Source: Amylostereum areolatum (lineage: Eukaryota > Basidiomycota > Agaricomycetes > Russulales > Stereaceae). From it: 64,000 nucleotides of DNA. The DNA is taken from assembly GCA_012932865.1 (NCBI GenBank), contig SAXG01000013.1, forward strand, positions 496,001 through 560,000. Reading direction: 5' to 3'. The translations under genes were made by a program, and so were the position numbers. The number at the start of each line of letters is the position of its first letter. The stretch's first letter is position 1. This document shows positions 48,586 through 59,148 of this stretch, in pieces. Under the pieces are notes generated by a model that did no database searches, was not told the origin of the DNA, and was given only the letters and a program-made list of their open reading frames with translations.

Positions 48586-50911
48586 CTAATCCTCTCCGTC
48601 GCCATCTTCCATTGAAGAAACAGCCACGTGCGGCCGCACGCCAAGCAAGAGCGCAACCGCCCCGACGAGCAGTGCGGCGGTGAGTGCGAAGATGGCCCGC
48701 GGGAGGTCCGCAACGGTCGCGGCGTACACGGCGGCGTAAATCGCGGGCTAAGATCCCACCAGACGTCAGTATGTACGACTTAAGGATATCGAAGAAAGGG
48801 ACGCGCCGCAACCGTGTACGCGACCGCGTTGATCACCCCCAGCGCCCCAAACACAAGCCCCAACTCGTCCCCCCGCCCCACCCCCGCCCCCGCCGCGGCA
48901 CCGAGCGACTGCAGTGCGGGCGTCCCACCGCCCGTGAGCGCCGTGAGAGTGGTAAGAAAGACGAAGAGCGGGGCGGGGGCGGGCGGTACGAGGGCGATGA
49001 GGGTGTTGAGGAGGGCGTCGGTGAGGAGGGAGAGCGTGGCGAGAGCACGGTCGTAGGTGAGGGCGGAGGCGATGGATGCGGGAGAGGTGGTGTTAGGTGA
49101 GGATGGAGAGAAGGAGGGAGAGGGGCGGGGTCGGAAGTAGGAGAGGACGGCTGTGGGTAGGGGTTGGTGAGGAGGGGAAGGCGACGGGAGGAAGGACGAA
49201 CCTGGCAGGAGGAGGAGAAGCGTGACGGCGCGGGTGGTCCAGAGGAGAGACATGTAGTGTCCCAGCTGTTGTGTCCACTTCAGTTATCGAGAACATAAGC
49301 GTGCGGATGCGCGGAGGAAACGCACCTCCTCGCTCGTCCATCCAAACACATGCTTCGCATACAGATATCTCAAGCCCAATATTTGCTGTAAAGGATTATT
49401 GCGGCGGTGAGCAATGTATATGTGAGGAGCGGAAAGGAGACACCTACGAAAGAGACCACGTAAATGAACAGCGCGAGCCCCGTCAACGTGAAGTTCCAAT
49501 TTCGACCCCTCCGCCCGCCCTCCAGACGTGGTGGATAAAACAATACAACGGGACGCACGAGCTGCGCGCTCACGCTCGCGAACGTGCGCCTGACTGTGCG
49601 CGTGAGATTTTTAGGACCGGTCGGGGAAGAGTCGTGGGCATGCGCTTGCACGCGACGATGGGGCGGGAGGGATTCCGGGAGGAGGAAGAGGATAAAGAGG
49701 AGGTTGCAGAGCGCGATGATGACCGCGACCGCGAAGGGGGATGGCGCGTAAGTGGACATGTTGAGAACGGCGCTGTTCAGCTGCATATGGTACGATGTGA
49801 GAAAGCAAGTTGGGCGGAAGACATGCGTCGGGCGGACGTACCCACGGACCGAGCGCGAGGCCGGCGTAGAGCATGCCCTGCATCATGACAAAAAACCGTG
49901 CGCGTGAGCCGTCTGGCGTGCGGTCTGTGGCGTAGCTGGAGATGTATCGTCAGTGCTTGCAAGGGAAACTTCGTGGGGAGAAAGACGCACGCGTGGGTGA
50001 CGCCGGTGTACGTCGGGTGGGCTCCGAGTAGACCCTCAACGAAGGGTGCGGCGATGATCAGGCCCTCGCCGTGTGCGCTAAAGATGCTGTCCGTGTCGGA
50101 TACGAGGAGGTATACTATATCCCTGCACGTCCGATCCGCGCGTGAGTTTGACCGATTTGAATGAGAATGACGATGACGATGGGAGAGAGGAAGTAGAGAG
50201 AGAAACGCACATGAAGAGCGCGCCGAAGACGGAGAGGGAGAGGACGAGCTTGCGGCCGTGGCGGTCGCCGAGGTGGGAGAGATAGCCGGTGGTGATCGCG
50301 CTGAGCACGCTCTCCGTCGTCTTCACGGCTACATGCAGATTGGCGGTCGGCAAACGGGGTGACGGGACGAGAAGAAGATCGACGCGTACTTACAGGCGTG
50401 GATGCGGGCGGCGCGGCCCTGGACGGCGGGATCGGCGGAGCACGCGTCGACGGCAGAAGGATCGGGATCGAGGAAGATGAGTGTCGTGGCGTTGGGCAGG
50501 GCATTGTCATTGGCGGATATCGTAAAGTTGGACGTGGTGGACGGGGTTGGTGGCCAACTCGAGGGCGCGTCGTCTCCGCCTTCATGAAGCGCTCTACATG
50601 CGAGCTGGGTGTACACCTCAATCCTGGGGGCCATGGTCATCCCACGCTAAACGAGTGCATGAGGAGGGCGAGTAACGCAGGCAGAAAAAAGAGACAAACG
50701 CAGAGGTTGGATATGAGCACGACGGGCACGATCCTGAGGAGGTGTGGTTGAACATCACGATAAGTGGGGCACGGAGAGTGACATACCAGTACGGGGATGC
50801 CTTCCACCACTGTCTCTCAGCGCGTGCGCGAGTCGGGGAAGAGGGCGGTGGGGAGAGCAGGCGCTCGCGCTCCTCGTCTTCGCCTGTGTCGGGAGGGAGG
50901 ACGGCGGGCAT
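48586..50911 (-). CDS. Major facilitator superfamily transporter
   Basis: The ATG at 50909-50911 opens an acidic N-terminus (VLPPDTGEDEERERLL) leading to the first helix. A later exon has the MFS loop 2-3 signature GYLSHLGDRHGRKLVLSL, and the next has IVYLLVSDTDSIF and GLLGAHPTYTG. Further exons carry RFFVMMQGMLYAGLALG, helices with FAVAVIIALCNLLFILFLL followed by PESL, LTGLALFIYVVSFVG, FGWTSEELGHYMSLLWTTR and a last exon ending VALLLGVRPHVAVSS, with the stop at 48586-48588. About ten introns split it; the EE|LGHY junction matches the fungal family pattern. The central loop is long and basic. It is a proton-coupled exporter or importer by family; the substrate is unknown, and drug or metabolite export is the commonest role of such genes. 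Confidence 0.8.
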
Positions 50912-50971
50912 GGCAGGAAGGCGGGAAGGCGGGGAAGGGGCAGACGGGGGCGGGCAGGGTGGGAGCCAAGG

Positions 50972-50977
50972 TATATA
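50972..50977 (-). promoter_or_regulatory. TATA-like box of the MFS gene
   Basis: TATATA on the minus strand about 60 bases before the start codon at 50911. Confidence 0.45.
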
Positions 50978-50980
50978 ATC

Positions 50981-51697
50981 TGGGGAAAGATAACCCCAGG
51001 ATGGTCATTGAATATTATATACCTATCATCTATTCCATCACCTTTCCCAGAACCGAGCGCAGGACGCACCGGCGACCTGCGGCCTTCCGTACGTATTCAT
51101 CCTCATCGACTGCGCCGTCGCCGACGCGTCCTGATTCCTAAGTGGCATGTTCGCAAAGAGCCGCGAGGAATCGCGTATCGATCGATGGAGCGTGCGTACT
51201 AGCTGTTGAGCGAGGAAACGAGGTGAACTAAGCCTTCTATGACCGCGACTGTGAAGATGCAACTGAACGAAGTCTGGGGGTCGTCGGTCTGGAGGGTGGG
51301 TCCGCGCCACGCGAGATGAGATGACTCGATGAGATCGGACGCGAAGAGTTCGACGGAGGCAAATGTAAGTACCAAGTACGCATTCCCACGGTCGCCGACA
51401 ATGAACGCGGCCACTACTAATCAATGTAGACTTGTAGTAGCTCGTCTTCGTGGCCGACCTAACCAGAAGATAGTCGTTCTGGTTGTACGAGACGGTCTCA
51501 CTCCACCCTGTTTAGTATATGCGCACGGTCGTACATGAGAAACTCCTCGATTCATTAGAAAGGTCATTATAACGGCGTATCATAGCAAGTGTCCAATGTG
51601 TAGTGCACATTAAAAGCTTTCCGATGCAGAGCGTATGCGTAGAGCGAGAGGGGGGAGACAGAGCGAAAGTCCGAAGGGGGAAGCAGCACGCGCGGGG
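50981..51697. other. No gene seen; contains a dispersed repeat
   Basis: No supported gene. Positions 51441-51488 carry a repeat also found at 59094-59140. Confidence 0.45.
51441..51488 (+). repeat. Dispersed repeat with internal hairpin, copy 1
   Basis: The 33-base core from GACCTAACCAG to TGGTTGTAC is identical to the copy at 59107-59140, and about 12 bases on the left also match closely. The core holds a perfect inverted repeat AACCAGAA/TTCTGGTT around an 8-base loop. It is likely a transposon end or small element remnant. Confidence 0.65.
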
Positions 51698-53169
51698 CTA
51701 ACTTCCCTCGGCGAACGATGGGGATACATAGTTGAAAGACGGCTTCGGGTCACGGCCACGACGGTACGATTTCGTCTTGGGGAGCACCAGCCCTGCCGTG
51801 GTGCGTGCAGCAGGTTTGCAAGTGAGTGTCGGCGGATCCACCTCGCCCTTCTCCAACGCCGTCCAATCACTGACAACGACCAGTGAGCGAGTCAACCAAA
51901 AACAAGAGGGAAAGAGTCGTACATGCCGTCGAAAAACGCGTGCGTCTTCATCTCGGCCAAGGAGGGACGCGCAGACCGCGACTTGGCGAGGATCTGAAGA
52001 GGGGGTCGTGAGATGGATGGGAAGGAGAAAGGAAGGCCCGAACGAACCTTGAGGACGAAATCCTTCGCTTCGGGGTGGACGGAGGCGTCGAACTTGGGTT
52101 TGGCGTGGATGATGCGCGTGACGACGTCCTGCTCGCGCGCGTCGGTGAACGGGAGCTGTCCATTCGTCAACGCACATCCTGACCGCAAAGAAACCTGGAT
52201 GAGTTTACCTTGCTCATGAGGAGCTCGTACACGACCACGCCGAACGCCCACCGATCGACGTCGTACGCGACGGCCATCTGCTTGACGATCTCAGGGGAAA
52301 AGTAGGGTAAGGTGCCACTCTGGCGTCCGCTGGGGTGGGTCGCACAACGGGCGTGGGGGACAGGGTCGAGAAACTCGCAGAGGCCAAAGTCGCCGAGAAC
52401 GACGTTGCCGTGGGCGTCAAGGAAGATGTTCTCGAGCTTCAGGTCGTGGTGGACGATGTGGAGCGCGTGGAGGTGGTCGAGGGCGAGGAGGAGCTGGGCG
52501 GCGTAGAATTGGACGGAGGCGGAGGGGAGGCGGGCGGCGTAGACGCGTTCGTAGAGATCGCCGTTCGGATAGGCCTCGAGCAGAAAGAAGTAGTGTTTCT
52601 TGTCGTGCCAGCTCGCGTGCATGCGCACGATCCCGCGCGCGTCGCGGGCCTTGTGCATCGCGGCTTGCTCGCGGAGGAGCTGGGCCCCGGACACGCGGCG
52701 CTTCTTCGCGTGGGCTTTGTTGACGACCTTGAGGGCGTAGCGCTGGGATGTTGGGGAGGAGACAAGGAAAACGCTGCCGTGAGTCCCGGAGCCGAGGAGG
52801 GCGAGAGGGGTAAATGTGGCGGTGTTTGGAGGTTTGAGGTCGGGTGGTGGGCAAGTGGCGGAGAGCGAGGAGGCGGAGGTGCACGCGGAGCGGGTGGAAA
52901 ATAAGGAGGGCGGGGCAAGAGAGGAGGGGGCAAGAGAGGATGGAGTGCAAGATATGGCTGAGAGGTGAGATGGGGTGGTGGGTGGGTGGGAGTCTGGGGA
53001 GGGGGAGGGGGCGGGGGCGAGGGCGGGGGCGGGGGCGGGGGCGGGGGCGGGGGCGGGGGGCGGGGGCGGGGGCGGGGGCGGGGGCGGGGGCGGGGGCGGG
53101 GGCGGGGGCGGATGTCGAGGAGAGACCGAATATTTGTCGAGCGAGCTGGAGAATGTGGGAGGGCGCCAT
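51698..53169 (-). CDS. Ser/Thr protein kinase with Ala-Pro repeat, one-base frame break
   Basis: The ATG at 53167-53169 gives MAPSHILQLARQIFGLSSTS, then a long (Ala-Pro)n tract encoded by the GGGGGC repeat. One unit has six Gs (53055-53060), moving the frame by one base. With a regular unit the Ala-Pro frame would run directly into DSHPPTTPSHL and the kinase domain. That domain has a glycine loop LGSGTHGSVFLV, lysine motif YALKVVNK, HASWHDKKHYFFLLEAYPNG, the catalytic loop HIVHHDLKLEN (His for Arg in HRD), the metal motif GDFGLCEF and FSPEIV. Two introns lead to PFTDAREQDVV and ILAKSRSARPSLAEMK, and a last exon to DWTALEKG, with the stop at 51698. It resembles AGC-like fungal kinases and the gene at 61562. 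Substrate is unknown. Confidence 0.75.
53007..53110. repeat. GGGGGC hexanucleotide repeat
   Basis: About 17 units of GGGGGC on the plus strand, with two imperfect units on the left (GGGGGA, GAGGGC) and one seven-base unit (six Gs at 53055-53060). It encodes Ala-Pro repeats in the minus-strand kinase. The tract could form G-quadruplexes. Confidence 0.9.
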
Positions 53170-53790
53170 GATTTATGATGACCGTCGCCTGAGGGGAATG
53201 CTCGAGGGGGTTGCTGGTCTTCCGAGGTCTCTGGAGCGTGCGGACTTTGAGGGAAGATTCAAGTCTCGTCCGCGCCTCAGGCGGGCTGTGAGCGGGCGGG
53301 CATCCTCTGCGGGGCGGTCCAGGTATCCATCGTAAACCTAGCAAAGCGCTTTTGTGTTCGTTCCATGGCGCAAGCGGCGGAGAAGCGGATGAGCTTGAAC
53401 GGTCGGAACGAGGAGAAGGATGGGATACGACAAGAAGCGGGGAAGATTCGTCGCTAAACTCAATAATATCCCAACTTGGGCTAGCTCCGCAGCTAAATCC
53501 GCCGGCGGCGACTCGGCACGACCGTCTCGCTCCATCTAAACCATATTTGGGATGAAACTGGTCCTCTCGACTGCTAGTACCACGAAGGCCAAGTTCAAGC
53601 CAAGTTCGAACTCCAGCACTCTTTGTCCCGACTGCCATAGGACGACGTAACGCCCGGCAGAGGATCAACAATGGTATGTGTCATACTTGTGCCCCTCACC
53701 GATATAGCTCTCGCCGGCCTCACCACACCTGATACGGCATTCACAGTATGACGCCACCCGTCCATCCGCCCATTACTACTCAACAAGGCT

Positions 53791-55314
53791 CAGCCCCCTT
53801 CAGAGAGCTTCAAGGCCATCAGTATTGCCGAGGACGGAACGCAAACGATCGCTTGTGCAGGAGCAAGATCACGGACCCTTACAGTCGACACACAGCGCTC
53901 CGCTGTCGAGAAAGAGGCAGAGGGTAACTCTCATGCCGCTCGCCTCTGGGTGAGCTGTAGCAACATACTAGTGGTGCTTCCTATCCGCTCATTTCAAATC
54001 AGTTCATCTAACTATGCACAGAACGCTGTCCAAAATTTCATCGTACGTAGTAAACTATTATTCTTTGTCAACAACCTGAGTCTCTTTCCCGAATCCCAAT
54101 CCTTCGACAACCTTGCAAGGGCGCTCTCCCGTCCCCGGCGGGCCTGCAATGAGCTGCCCGACGGAAACCCCGAAGAGACACGTGGAGGAGACGAGGATGA
54201 CTGGACATGCCGAGATCCTCTCGACATTATGAGATATCCTGACAGCGACGGGAGTTCCACCCCTTTGAGCAGCGTCGGCCCAAGGTGAGTAACGTCGCAA
54301 CGATACCGCAACCCAAACATCCACCCAAGCTCAAAACGTCAGCTTAGGCGATGACAACGCAGGTGAAAGTGAGGAGCCACGCGAACGCCACCCTGTTTTC
54401 TGGTACGAAGACGGCTCGACCATCGTACAATGCGGGAAGACGATGTTCAAACTCCACAAGGGACTCCTGTCGGCATCTTCGACGTTCTTTCAGAAAGCTT
54501 TTGAATCGCCTCCTGTACCACGACCCCCACAGTCGGAAAAGCAGCTCGAGCTACAGTGCACCATGTTATTCATTGATGAAGACGACAGTGACGAGAGGAG
54601 CTTCACCGAGATCGTAGGCTTCTTGTATCATAAATCGTAAGTTTTCGGCGCTATTTTATAACTCATGCTAATATCAAGACGGATACCAGTGACTGGAAGA
54701 GATCTCCTCCCAAGTTGGATGTTGTCGGTAACGTTCTCCACGCCACTACGAAGCTCTCTTTCCCGTACATCCGGGAACACGTAGTTGCCTGGCTCGAAGA
54801 ACAGTGGCCGGCGACCTTACCCTCCCCCAACTCTTCCTCCATCCCTTTCCCAGAACAAGCCCTTCTCCACGCCCGCACCCATAACATACCCCAGATCATG
54901 AAACGCGCCCACTACGAGCTCATCCGCTCCTCCGATTTCGACGCCGTCGTCGAGGCCAATCGAGGCTCAGAGTCGCACCATAAACTTCTCATGGTGGCTC
55001 TGTGGCTGCGCGGACGCCTTTCCGAGGCGTGGGTAGCCGAAATGATGAGCCCACCGCAGGAGATATGTTGCACGCACGGGACGTTTGCGGCAGCAACTTC
55101 TCCTGAAGCTCTTTCCGCGTTTTGGGTCGAGCGCGTGCAGGCGTCGGGCCTGTACCTTCGTTACACGCACGACCCGCTTTCGGGAATATGTGCCGTGTTC
55201 AAGCGGCTAAAGCTAGAAGAAACGGGAGTCTGCACGATGTGCTACTTGAAAATGCAGGCGTGGGTGGAGAGCAGACGACAGGCGTGGTGGGGACTCCTTG
55301 ATGACACTCGTTGA
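53791..55314 (+). CDS. BTB/POZ-domain protein, apparently intact
   Basis: The strongly supported part is 54348-54636 plus 54690-55314. The first exon holds the BTB fold: HPVFWYEDGSTIVQCGKTMFKL, HKGLLSASSTFFQKAF, LFIDEDDSDERSFTEIVGFL. A GT-AG intron leads to DWKRSPPKLDVVGNVLHATT, FPYIREHVVAWLEEQW, IPQIMKRAHYELIRSS, ICCTHGTFAAATSPEALSAF and the subfamily end WWGLLDDTR, with the stop at 55312-55314. Upstream segments that may be exons include AQPPSESFKAISIAEDG near 53792 and DGSSTPLSSVGPR ending near 54283; their joins and the true start are uncertain. This is the best-preserved plus-strand member of the local family. Confidence 0.7.
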
Positions 55315-55633
55315 ATCGGACTGCGAACGGCTGTATTCGCTATAGTCAGAAGTAGTAAAGCTTCTGCAACGCTGATGGGCTCGCACCCATTTCTTGCAAA
55401 TATGAAAGCGCCCGACGGTGCATCGCCTTCAGTCGGTTCCCGATAAAGCCAACTTGACCGTTGGCGCGAGCAGAACTGAGTGGCGAGCGCTTACCATGTA
55501 TGTACTCGGGCACCCACCACGGCCACCTTTACTTTCGCCTTCGCCCGCTCGATTCGCACAACCAACGCTTAATGGTATGTACCTGAAGCACACTCTCCCT
55601 CGATAGTCTGTCCTTACACCCCTCAACCTGCAG

Positions 55634-57425
55634 ACGAAACATACCGCAGCCGTTCCTAGTTCATCCGCGACCACCCCGACATGGCCAGCACCTAGTGACC
55701 CAAAACCCATTGACGCGCAAGCGCAAGAGGAAACCCCGAACTCAAGTCCATTCCAAACCAAATAGTTCATCCACATCTTCGAATATCCTGGTGCCTATAG
55801 GCCCACCGGGGAAGAGGCGGAAGCAGATCGACGCGCCGGAGCCCGTCGCACACGGGTAAGTTCAGTATTGTTTGCATTGCGCGGTCCTCTCAAGTGACTT
55901 ATTTAGTGAAGTATTGGGGCCTTCTCAATACCGTGTAAACCAGAAGCTAGAGCAGAAGAAGAACCAGGCTCAAAGTGAGGCGTGGGATATCAGATCAAAG
56001 AAGTGAGTCCGGCGTTGAAGTTGTTCTTCTGTTGTATCATTGGGAACTTAGACTGAATATGGGATGCATATAGGATTAAACAAGTACACTGGCAGGTAGC
56101 CCCGCAGGGTAAGAATCATACTCAAAGTGATATGCGGGAGTTCGTGGGGGGAAACAAACTTCCCAGCGATACAGTACTGGTGTCTCCACAAACGAAGAGT
56201 CAAAAGCAGAGTGCGCCGCCGAAGATCACCGCGAGGTGAGTCTAGGGCTGTGTAGACTGTGGGCCCATTCATAATGGAAAGTGTGTGCATATAGACACGA
56301 GGTCGCCGTGCAGGCGTCAAACGTGTCGTATGACAGCCTTGCGATGGCCCTCGGCCTAAAACAGAACATTCGCGAGCAGAACCTCGATAGGTCAGTCCCA
56401 TCTAGCATGGGCTCCTTGAAGTTCCTTGTCCACTCATTCCGAACGTGACAGGATCACCCATCACGTCTCCGAAGACAATGATCTGAGCCCGTACACGCGT
56501 CACCCCCGATTTCTGGTTCGACGACGGTTCGGTTATTGTCCGTTGCGGGAAGACGGTATTCAAGCTTCACAGGGGGCTCTTATCGGTCTCCTCGACATAC
56601 TTCAAGGAAGCGCTGGACTCATACAAACCGCAGCTGCTCGTGGACCGGCACCTCAAGACGTGTCCCATCCTCGTCGTCGATAAAAACGACAGTGACGATG
56701 CTTGCTTCGCTGATCTCATGGCGCTTCTCTATCACACAAAGTAAGTCATTGATCTGTGGCACAGATAGAAGCAGAATACAGGCTGATACTCTCACACTAG
56801 AGATTGGAAGACAAACCCCCCTCTGGTGAATGTCGCAGGTGCAGTCCTGTCCGCCAGCACGAGCATGGGTTTCCCGCGCATACGCAATCACGTGATCTCA
56901 TGGTTCGAAGAGCAATGGCCGTCCGCCCTGCCCCCTCCCGGATCGCCCCCGATTCCTTATGCAGGGGACGCAATCTTCCACGCGCGAAAACACAGCCTCA
57001 CCAAGGTTCTGAAGCGCGCGCACTACGAGTTCATCCGTTCGCCGACGTGTGACGCCGCCATAGAGGCCAACCGCGCCGTGCCGGCATGCGCGCCGCTTTT
57101 CCTCCCAGTCCTCTGGATGCGTTGTCTCCTCTCAGCCGCATGGGCGAAGGAGCTGAAGGTACCGCCACGGGAGATTGCATGCACACACGGTTCGTTTGCA
57201 CCGGCCATGTCACCCAAAGCGCTCTCTGCATTTTGGGTCGCGCGCGTGCAGACCTCGGGGCTGGATCGCAAGTACAGATACGATCCGATATCGGGGATCG
57301 AGGTCGTATTCGATAGGCTAAGGCTAAGGGAAGAGGGTATCTGCGAGGGGTGCTACTTGAAGGCACGGGCGTGGGTGGCGAGCAAGCGTGAGGCGTGGTG
57401 GGCAATTCTAGATGATACGCGTTGA
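55634..57425 (+). CDS. BTB/POZ-domain protein with one-base frame break
   Basis: Basic upstream exons (LTRKRKRKPRTQ, PPGKRRKQIDAPEP, YRVNQKLEQKKNQAQ) lead to VQASNVSYDSLAMALGL and then the BTB exon. In that exon the frame DLSPYTRHP is followed, after a run of five Cs at 56503-56507, by DFWFDDGSVIVRCGKTVFKL in the next frame, so one base too many breaks the reading frame. Downstream everything is open: HRGLLSVSSTYFKEALD, CPILVVDKNDSDDACF, LMALLYHTK, then after an intron (56741-56800) DWKTNPPLVNVAGAVL, ISWFEEQW, KVLKRAHYEFIRSP and AWWAILDDTR, with the stop at 57423-57425. Everything but the one run looks functional, so a sequence error is as likely as true inactivation. The 5' end is uncertain. 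Confidence 0.6.
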
Positions 57426-57607
57426 CACCGGGGGACACTGTGCGTAAGTATGAATATTGCCCCATTTCAGGGACCAAGGTCGCATGTGCAACCCCGCGGA
57501 TCGGAACGAACTCAATGGTGGTGGGTTCGGTGTATATACAAGACGAGAATGGGGAGGAATGTACGGAATGCTTGGACGAGTTAGCGTGAAGAAGAGTATC
57601 CCCAATT

Positions 57608-58657
57608 TTACAATTCAGCATCGCCCCAGATCAGCGCATACTCCGTCCACGAGGCGACCGGCGCAGGTATCTCCGTGTTCGCGAGGATACGGAATCCTAA
57701 ACGCTCATAAAATGCAGCCTACAATGAAGGCTTCAGACATCCAGCTCGTCCTGCCGTCTGCAAAATACGCACGTTCTTTGCGTTGTGAGTGGCGAGGCCT
57801 ATCACTTTCCCATCGTCTTTCGCCTAAGTGCAAAATGAGAAAACAAGGTGAACGTAGGGGCAAGAGAGCGGCTTACCCGCTTGCACATCGCTTGAATCAT
57901 CGCTGTGGCATACCCTTTCTTCTGATGCTTCGGGTGGGTGGCCAATATGTTCGCCTGCCAGCGATCGTTGTACTACATACCGTGTCATCATGTCGGCCCC
58001 AAAAAACAGTATGGCAAGCGTACACCATGAGACCACTCACAGAATCTCCGAGCGCGGACCGCATCATCTTTTCGTGCGTCTCGGGAAGCTATCATCCGAA
58101 GTCAGCAGCAGAAGGCATGCATGCTCAAGAGACAAGTTAACGCACAGTTTCAGTCCACCATTTCTGTGTCTCAGGAGAGAGGGAGGCAAAAAAGGCGTCC
58201 CAACCTGAGCTCTTGCGCTCCGTCTCGCTGTGAATATATACCAGTAACTATCTCGCGAACGAGTCACGAGGGCCCGTACGTACGTACCTTGAGAAAAGCT
58301 TCTGTCCCGGACGAGCCCACACACCGATGGTAAAGATCTCATTAGAGTCGTCCGTCACGACATAGAAGGCGTCGGAAAGGGCGCCTCCGCGAACCAGAGA
58401 GCGGAAGAGCGATTGCTGGAGACGGGTATCGCCACCGGTCATGGCGGGAATTGTGACATCTAGCGTTCAGTAAGTTTTGCTCGTCGTTCCAATGCGTTGC
58501 AAAAACAATTACATACCGCCTTCGAAGGCTCGGAGGAGCAGCTCTACGGCTTCGTCAATCTGCGTATCTGGAAGCTGTCGCTGAGCGCTGGCTTGAAAAG
58601 AAATCAAAAGGCGAACAAACCGGTAGGGTGTTCTACGTGTTGGACAGTGATCTGCAT
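57608..58657 (-). CDS. GNAT-family N-acetyltransferase
   Basis: Minus-strand exons give IDEAVELLLRAFEGG, GGALSDAFYVVTDDSNEI with GVWARPGQKLFS, then SLSPETQKWWTE, and the acetyl-CoA-binding core NILATHPKHQKKGYATAMIQAMC, here split as ILATHPKHQKKGYATAMI. After an intron come AKDDGKVIGLATHN and, after another, AAFYERLGFRILANTEI, ending LIWGDAEL with the stop at 57608-57610. The Q/R-x-x-G-x-G/A motif appears as QKKGYA, and the C-terminal FYERLGF is typical of the fold. Such fungal GNAT proteins often acetylate small molecules or antibiotics; the substrate here is unknown. The start is uncertain: the ATG at 58655-58657 is in a different frame from the first clear exon and would require an additional intron. 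Confidence 0.65.
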
Positions 58658-59093
58658 GGTGGTGCGGAGGAGGGAAGGGGCATCCTGCATAGTGAATGTG
58701 GCGACGAATGAGGCGAGGAATAGGGCGCCCTATCATAAGTAATACCAACACCGAAGAACCCGGAGGAACCATCCAAGGGCGGCGGGCCCGGTGGACTCAA
58801 GTTCTGTAAGTCTACCGGTCTTCAAGTTGACCCTTGTGTCAACGTTCTGCTAAAGAGACACGTCTGCCTGAGGATGGAAATTAAATAGTATGTGCGTGGG
58901 TAGCGAGATCAGTCTGGGTGATCATCGCTCGTCTTGGAGGTGAATTTACAGAGAGAGAGGACAAGATTCCGACGCTCAGGACGAGGATTCGGTGCCGGCC
59001 GTTGCCGCTGATAAGTAAGTGCTTAGTCAGATTTGTCTCGCGTCGTCAGCCAGCGATTGGCCACCACCACAGACCATCACCCACCACCACCAC

Positions 59094-59140
59094 TAGTCTC
59101 CGTGGCTGACCTAACCAGAAGATAGTCGTTCTGGTTGTAC
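59094..59140 (+). repeat. Dispersed repeat with internal hairpin, copy 2
   Basis: Counterpart of 51441-51488, with the identical AACCAGAA/TTCTGGTT hairpin core. It lies nine bases from the left arm of the inverted repeat at 59149. Confidence 0.65.
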
Positions 59141-59148
59141 GGTCTGCA

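Noticed and set aside
52439..53671. 410-residue Pro-rich minus-strand frame over the kinase N-terminus
   Set aside because: It results from the GGGGGC repeat and C-rich codons read in the wrong frame; the kinase motifs lie in another frame.
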